Shown here one piece after another: positions 5,683 to 7,845 of a DNA stretch of 7,845 nt. Location: assembly GCA_042408785.1 (NCBI GenBank), contig JBHOQU010000119.1:1-7845 (forward strand). Reading direction: 5' to 3'. Made by a program: the position numbers and the translations under genes. The notes beneath the pieces were generated by a model. The model searched no databases. It had not been told where the DNA came from and saw only the letters and a program-made list of their open reading frames with translations. The DNA is from JAUQQI01 sp042408785. Its GTDB lineage: Bacteria; Chloroflexota; Dehalococcoidia; JAUQQI01. The number at the start of each line of letters is the position of its first letter. Position 1 is the first letter of the stretch.

Positions 5683-6264
5683 CTAGGCCGGCTCTGCCGA
5701 GGTCTCGGCCGGCCGCCGGGTCAGGCCGGTCAGAAGCCAGAAGCCTCCGGCATAGGTCAGCAGGTCGCCGACGCTGTACGGACCCCGAACCGGGAAGGGC
5801 TCGGGCAGAACCAGGCGGTCGGCCAGGAAGGGCAAGAGGGTCCGGTCAGTGAGGGCCACCGCGTTGCCCGACCAGCCCCGGGTGACCAGCTCCCGGTAAA
5901 TTGCCGGCTGGCCCAGGCCCCGCAGGGTCTCCGGGTCCACCGGCATGCCCCCATTTAAAACAATCACCAGCAGGTTAAGGCCCAGGCCGGCCGCCAGAAG
6001 GGGCATGCCCGGCGCCTTCCGGTTGGCCCAGACGAAGGCGAGAACGAGCCCGTAGGTGAGGAGGTGGCCGGCAAAGACCACGTCGTGGCGGTCCATACCG
6101 GGCAGTTCGAAAAAGACCCACTGGAAAATGAGGGCCGAGGGAGCAAGCCAGGCGAGCCGCAGGCGGGCCGTGTTGCCGACCAGCCAGCTTAACCGTCCGC
6201 CGGTGAGGAGGCCGACGAGGATGGCCAGGCCGATGAAAATAAGGGTGCTAAGAAGGGTCTTCAC
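5683..6264 (-). CDS. DUF5317 family integral membrane protein
   Basis: The 193-aa product has about five hydrophobic helices (about 3-21, 38-53, 64-80, 88-104, 165-181). It carries the marks of DUF5317: GLNLLVIVLNGGMPVD (95-110), a conserved ALTDRTLLPFLADRLVLPEP segment (137-156) and YSVGDLLTYAG (163-173). No biochemical role is established for this family. The GTG start at 6262-6264 lies inside the last codons of the HD-GYP gene (17-base overlap, different frame). It has no good Shine-Dalgarno, so translation is probably coupled to HD-GYP. The pairing suggests a membrane partner or output of that signalling protein, but this is inference from position only. The stop TAG is 4 bases from the stop of the convergent glycosyltransferase, leaving no room for a terminator between them. 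Confidence 0.85.
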   Translation of the reverse strand: MKTLLSTLIFIGLAILVGLLTGGRLSWLVGNTARLRLAWLAPSALIFQWVFFELPGMDRHDVVFAGHLLTYGLVLAFVWANRKAPGMPLLAAGLGLNLLVIVLNGGMPVDPETLRGLGQPAIYRELVTRGWSGNAVALTDRTLLPFLADRLVLPEPFPVRGPYSVGDLLTYAGGFWLLTGLTRRPAETSAEPA

Positions 6265-7582
6265 CGATTACCATCAGCCTGGGCCCCTCATCCTCCGCGT
6301 TGTTGGCTTGGCCCTGAGCTTCGGCTTCGGCCAGCTCCTCGGTGACAATCTTGATCAGGGTGCCGACCACCACCGGGTCGAACTGGCGGCCGGCCTCGGC
6401 GGCCAGCCGGCGCAGGGCCTCGTCCACGGGCAGGCCCTTCCGGTAGGGGCGGTCGGAAATCATGGCGTCGAAGGCGTCGGCCACGGCGATGATGCGGCTC
6501 CCCAGGGGAATCTCCTCCCCTTTAAGGCCGTCGGGGTAGCCCTTGCCGTCGTAGCGCTCGTGGTGGTGGCGGACGAGCTTGGCCCCCTTGCGGAAGAGGG
6601 AGAGGTGGTTTAAGATGTCGCTGCCGATGACGGGGTGTCTGGTCATCTCGGCCCACTCTTCGGTGGTGAGGGGTCCGGCCTTGCGCAGAACCGAATCCCG
6701 AACGCCCACCTTGCCGATGTCGTGGAGGCGGGCGGCCTGAACGATAACCCGGATTTCGTCGTCGGTTAGGCCGAGGCGGCGGGCGATCTGCTCGGCGTAG
6801 CGGGCCTCCCGTTCCGAATGCTCGGCGGTCTCGCCGTCCCGCTCGTGGAGGACCCGGACCAGGGCGTAGAGGGCCTCTTCGGTCTCGTGCCTGAGCCTGG
6901 TGGCGATCTCGAAGCTCTGGCGAATTGCGACGAGGGGGACGATGGTGAGGACCACGCTTAGAGGCTGGGCTTGCCAGAGGATGGCGAAAGCCAGGCCGGT
7001 GGGCAGGACGGCGGCATAGTTGAGCAGGAGCGGCTGGTGGTTGCCCCGCCACACCGTCCAGAAGGACATTCCTTCAGATAGCGCTACTACTGCTGAAACC
7101 AGCACATTCGGAATTAATGCAAACGCAGTAGCGGTTATAAGTAACCCTGTCACCTCCAATGTAGAAGATAGCAATTGGGGATAACTGTCTGAAAATAGTT
7201 CGAAGATTGTATTACCAGCAAAAAGGACGATAGATTGCATAGAAATATTAAAAATTATACGGTACCACGTGCGTCGTCGCAATAATCCGTCAGCTATCAG
7301 CAAACTTGTTGCTGAAATAGCCAGCGCCAACTTGGGTCCTAGAAGCAACAGTGACGCAAAATACAGTCCGCCGGCAACCGTCATTGACGCACTACCAAGA
7401 GGAAGTTTAACTACGAAATACTCGGCGGCAGTTGCCATCACTAACAATAGGGTGAACGCTGGCAGCTCGGGATTGTTCCGTGCGGACTGCAGTAAAGCTA
7501 AGGATGATAGTATACCAAAAATGTAAACTAGGAGGATAAACAGTTGTATTTTTAGGGGATATTTCAACACCGAGCGCGGCAC
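6248..7582 (-). CDS. HD-GYP domain protein with N-terminal multi-span membrane domain (predicted c-di-GMP phosphodiesterase)
   Basis: The 444-aa protein has about eight membrane helices (about 12-222), a helical linker (223-245) and a complete HD-GYP domain (about 240-415). Expected metal ligands are present: His255, the HD pair His287-Asp288 (ARLHDIGKVG), His316, His339/His340 and Asp369 (AVADAFDAM). The GYP signature is intact (HHERYDGKGYP, 340-350). Family knowledge: HD-GYP enzymes degrade cyclic di-GMP (some degrade cGAMP) and control motility, biofilm or sporulation. The membrane part has no recognised ligand motif. The predicted start is GTG 7582, with no Shine-Dalgarno. It is followed by the overlapping DUF5317 gene. 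Oddity: codons 1 to about 170 are AT-rich (17 of 60 bases G/C at 7201-7260), while the rest matches the GC-rich window (40 of 60 at 6481-6540). The gene therefore looks like a mosaic, with the junction inside the membrane domain. Confidence 0.92.
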   Translation of the reverse strand: MPRSVLKYPLKIQLFILLVYIFGILSSLALLQSARNNPELPAFTLLLVMATAAEYFVVKLPLGSASMTVAGGLYFASLLLLGPKLALAISATSLLIADGLLRRRTWYRIIFNISMQSIVLFAGNTIFELFSDSYPQLLSSTLEVTGLLITATAFALIPNVLVSAVVALSEGMSFWTVWRGNHQPLLLNYAAVLPTGLAFAILWQAQPLSVVLTIVPLVAIRQSFEIATRLRHETEEALYALVRVLHERDGETAEHSEREARYAEQIARRLGLTDDEIRVIVQAARLHDIGKVGVRDSVLRKAGPLTTEEWAEMTRHPVIGSDILNHLSLFRKGAKLVRHHHERYDGKGYPDGLKGEEIPLGSRIIAVADAFDAMISDRPYRKGLPVDEALRRLAAEAGRQFDPVVVGTLIKIVTEELAEAEAQGQANNAEDEGPRLMVIGEDPS

Positions 7583-7650
7583 CTATACTGATGTAAGCTG
7601 GCGGTCGGTTGCATTGGGCTAAATTAAATCCGCTCCTGGCGGCTTATTTC
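7070..7650. other. AT-rich compositional island covering the 5' part of the HD-GYP gene
   Basis: From about 7070 rightwards the base composition drops sharply: 24 of 60 bases are G/C at 7141-7200 and 17 of 60 at 7201-7260, against about two-thirds elsewhere. It stays low through the gene start and the intergenic DNA to about 7650, then rises again in the 32-aa gene. The left border is abrupt, around codons 170-173 of the HD-GYP gene, and the frame is uninterrupted. No direct repeats, integrase or terminal inverted repeats were seen at the borders. The best reading is a horizontally acquired or recombined 5' segment. A chimeric assembly is the alternative. Confidence 0.6.
7621..7642 (-). terminator. 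Possible short terminator after the 32-aa gene
   Basis: Read on the minus strand, CCGC-CAGGA-GCGG (7642 to 7630) forms a 4-base stem with a 5-base loop, followed directly by ATTTAATTT (7629-7621) and starting 16 bases after the TAA of the small gene. The layout is terminator-like, but the stem is short and the T-tract interrupted, so it may be weak or leave some read-through into the HD-GYP gene. Confidence 0.3.
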
Positions 7651-7658
7651 CGCTTAGC

Positions 7659-7757
7659 TTATCCGTCCCACTTGGGGCTGGCGGCGATGGCCGCGATCAG
7701 GCTACCGAGGACCAGGATGGACCAGACGACCTGCCAGTAGAGCGCGCGCCACTTCAT
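7659..7757 (-). CDS. 32-aa Trp-rich single-span membrane peptide
   Basis: ATG 7757 opens a 32-residue protein: a short aromatic/basic start (MKWRALYWQVVW), a hydrophobic helix of about 15-17 residues (SILVLGSLIAAIAA) and a polar tail SPKWDG. Four Trp residues flank the helix at the expected membrane interfaces. An in-frame extension upstream to about 7844 exists, but the residues it adds look non-membrane and Arg-rich. The ATG at 7757 has a good Shine-Dalgarno (AAAGGA, 8-base spacing), so I choose the short form. I do not recognise the peptide. Its size and shape fit small regulatory membrane proteins that bind larger membrane partners, or a stray subunit of a respiratory complex. It is co-directional with the HD-GYP gene, 76 bases upstream of it, with a possible weak terminator between. 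Confidence 0.6.
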   Translation of the reverse strand: MKWRALYWQVVWSILVLGSLIAAIAASPKWDG

Positions 7758-7765
7758 TGTCTTGT

Positions 7766-7771
7766 TCCTTT
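7766..7771 (-). promoter_or_regulatory. Shine-Dalgarno of the 32-aa peptide gene
   Basis: AAAGGA on the minus strand, 8 bases before ATG 7757. It is one of only two clear ribosome-binding sites in the window and decides the short start for this gene. In the remaining bases up to the window edge I saw a TACCCT (7780 to 7775) that could be a poor -10, with no convincing -35. Confidence 0.6.
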
Positions 7772-7845
7772 CGGTAGGGTATCGGATTGTTTTCTGCACC
7801 CCTCGACAGTGGCTCGCGCTTCTCACCGCTGTTCTCGGCTCCAAA

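Noticed and set aside
7269..7526. Plus-strand open frame of 85 codons within the AT-rich part of the HD-GYP gene
   Set aside because: It is antisense to the membrane domain, with no ribosome-binding site and no recognisable features.
7758..7844. N-terminal extension of the 32-aa peptide to a 61-residue form
   Set aside because: The added residues are Arg-rich and end in the Shine-Dalgarno region of the inner ATG, and no ribosome-binding site is visible for the longer form.

Overview
The window is a GC-rich (roughly two-thirds G+C) chromosomal stretch from a bacterium. Nothing in it looks like a phage, plasmid, insertion sequence or CRISPR locus. The taxon cannot be fixed from sequence alone. 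Three features would suit a Chloroflexota-like or other deep-branching GC-rich lineage: -10 boxes sitting almost on the start codon with no Shine-Dalgarno, a GT-C glycosyltransferase carrying an extra C-terminal soluble domain, and an HD-GYP/DUF5317 pair. This assignment is low-confidence inference.

Layout, left to right. (1) Bases 2-148 hold the 3' end of an unrecognised plus-strand gene. A roughly 205-base intergenic region follows, with two sets of mutually exclusive inverted repeats and a perfect TATAAT. (2) Bases 354-2520 hold a two-gene plus-strand operon: a full-length NfeD-type membrane serine protease (Ser/Lys dyad visible) and a slipin (stomatin-like SPFH protein), overlapping by 8 bases with a strong internal Shine-Dalgarno. 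(3) A small minus-strand gene (2517-2786) encodes a proline-rich protein with a C-terminal membrane anchor. It converges on the slipin gene so tightly that a single CTAG supplies both stop codons. (4) A compact, nearly symmetric divergent promoter (2796-2825) drives this small gene leftwards. To the right it drives a 106-aa protein with an excisionase-type helix-turn-helix. (5) A DUF402 (Ntdp/FomD-like phosphohydrolase family) gene has a probably leaderless start and overlaps a 640-aa GT39/ArnT-like membrane glycosyltransferase. (6) Convergent with the latter, only 4 bases away, lies a minus-strand set: a 32-aa Trp-rich single-span membrane peptide, then an HD-GYP cyclic-di-GMP phosphodiesterase-type protein with a multi-span membrane sensor domain, then a DUF5317 membrane protein overlapping the HD-GYP gene by 17 bases.

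How the genes fit together. NfeD and slipin form a known membrane quality-control pair in which the protease can clip the slipin C-terminus. The HD-GYP/DUF5317 pair is probably translationally coupled, which suggests a shared membrane signalling role. The DUF402/glycosyltransferase overlap suggests co-expression, but their functional link is unknown.

The most unusual observation is that the HD-GYP gene is compositionally mosaic. Its first ~170 codons plus upstream DNA (about 7070-7650) are far more AT-rich than everything else, yet the reading frame and membrane-domain architecture continue intact. I did not find evidence for a wholly new multi-gene system; most of the window is ordinary chromosomal housekeeping or signalling content.
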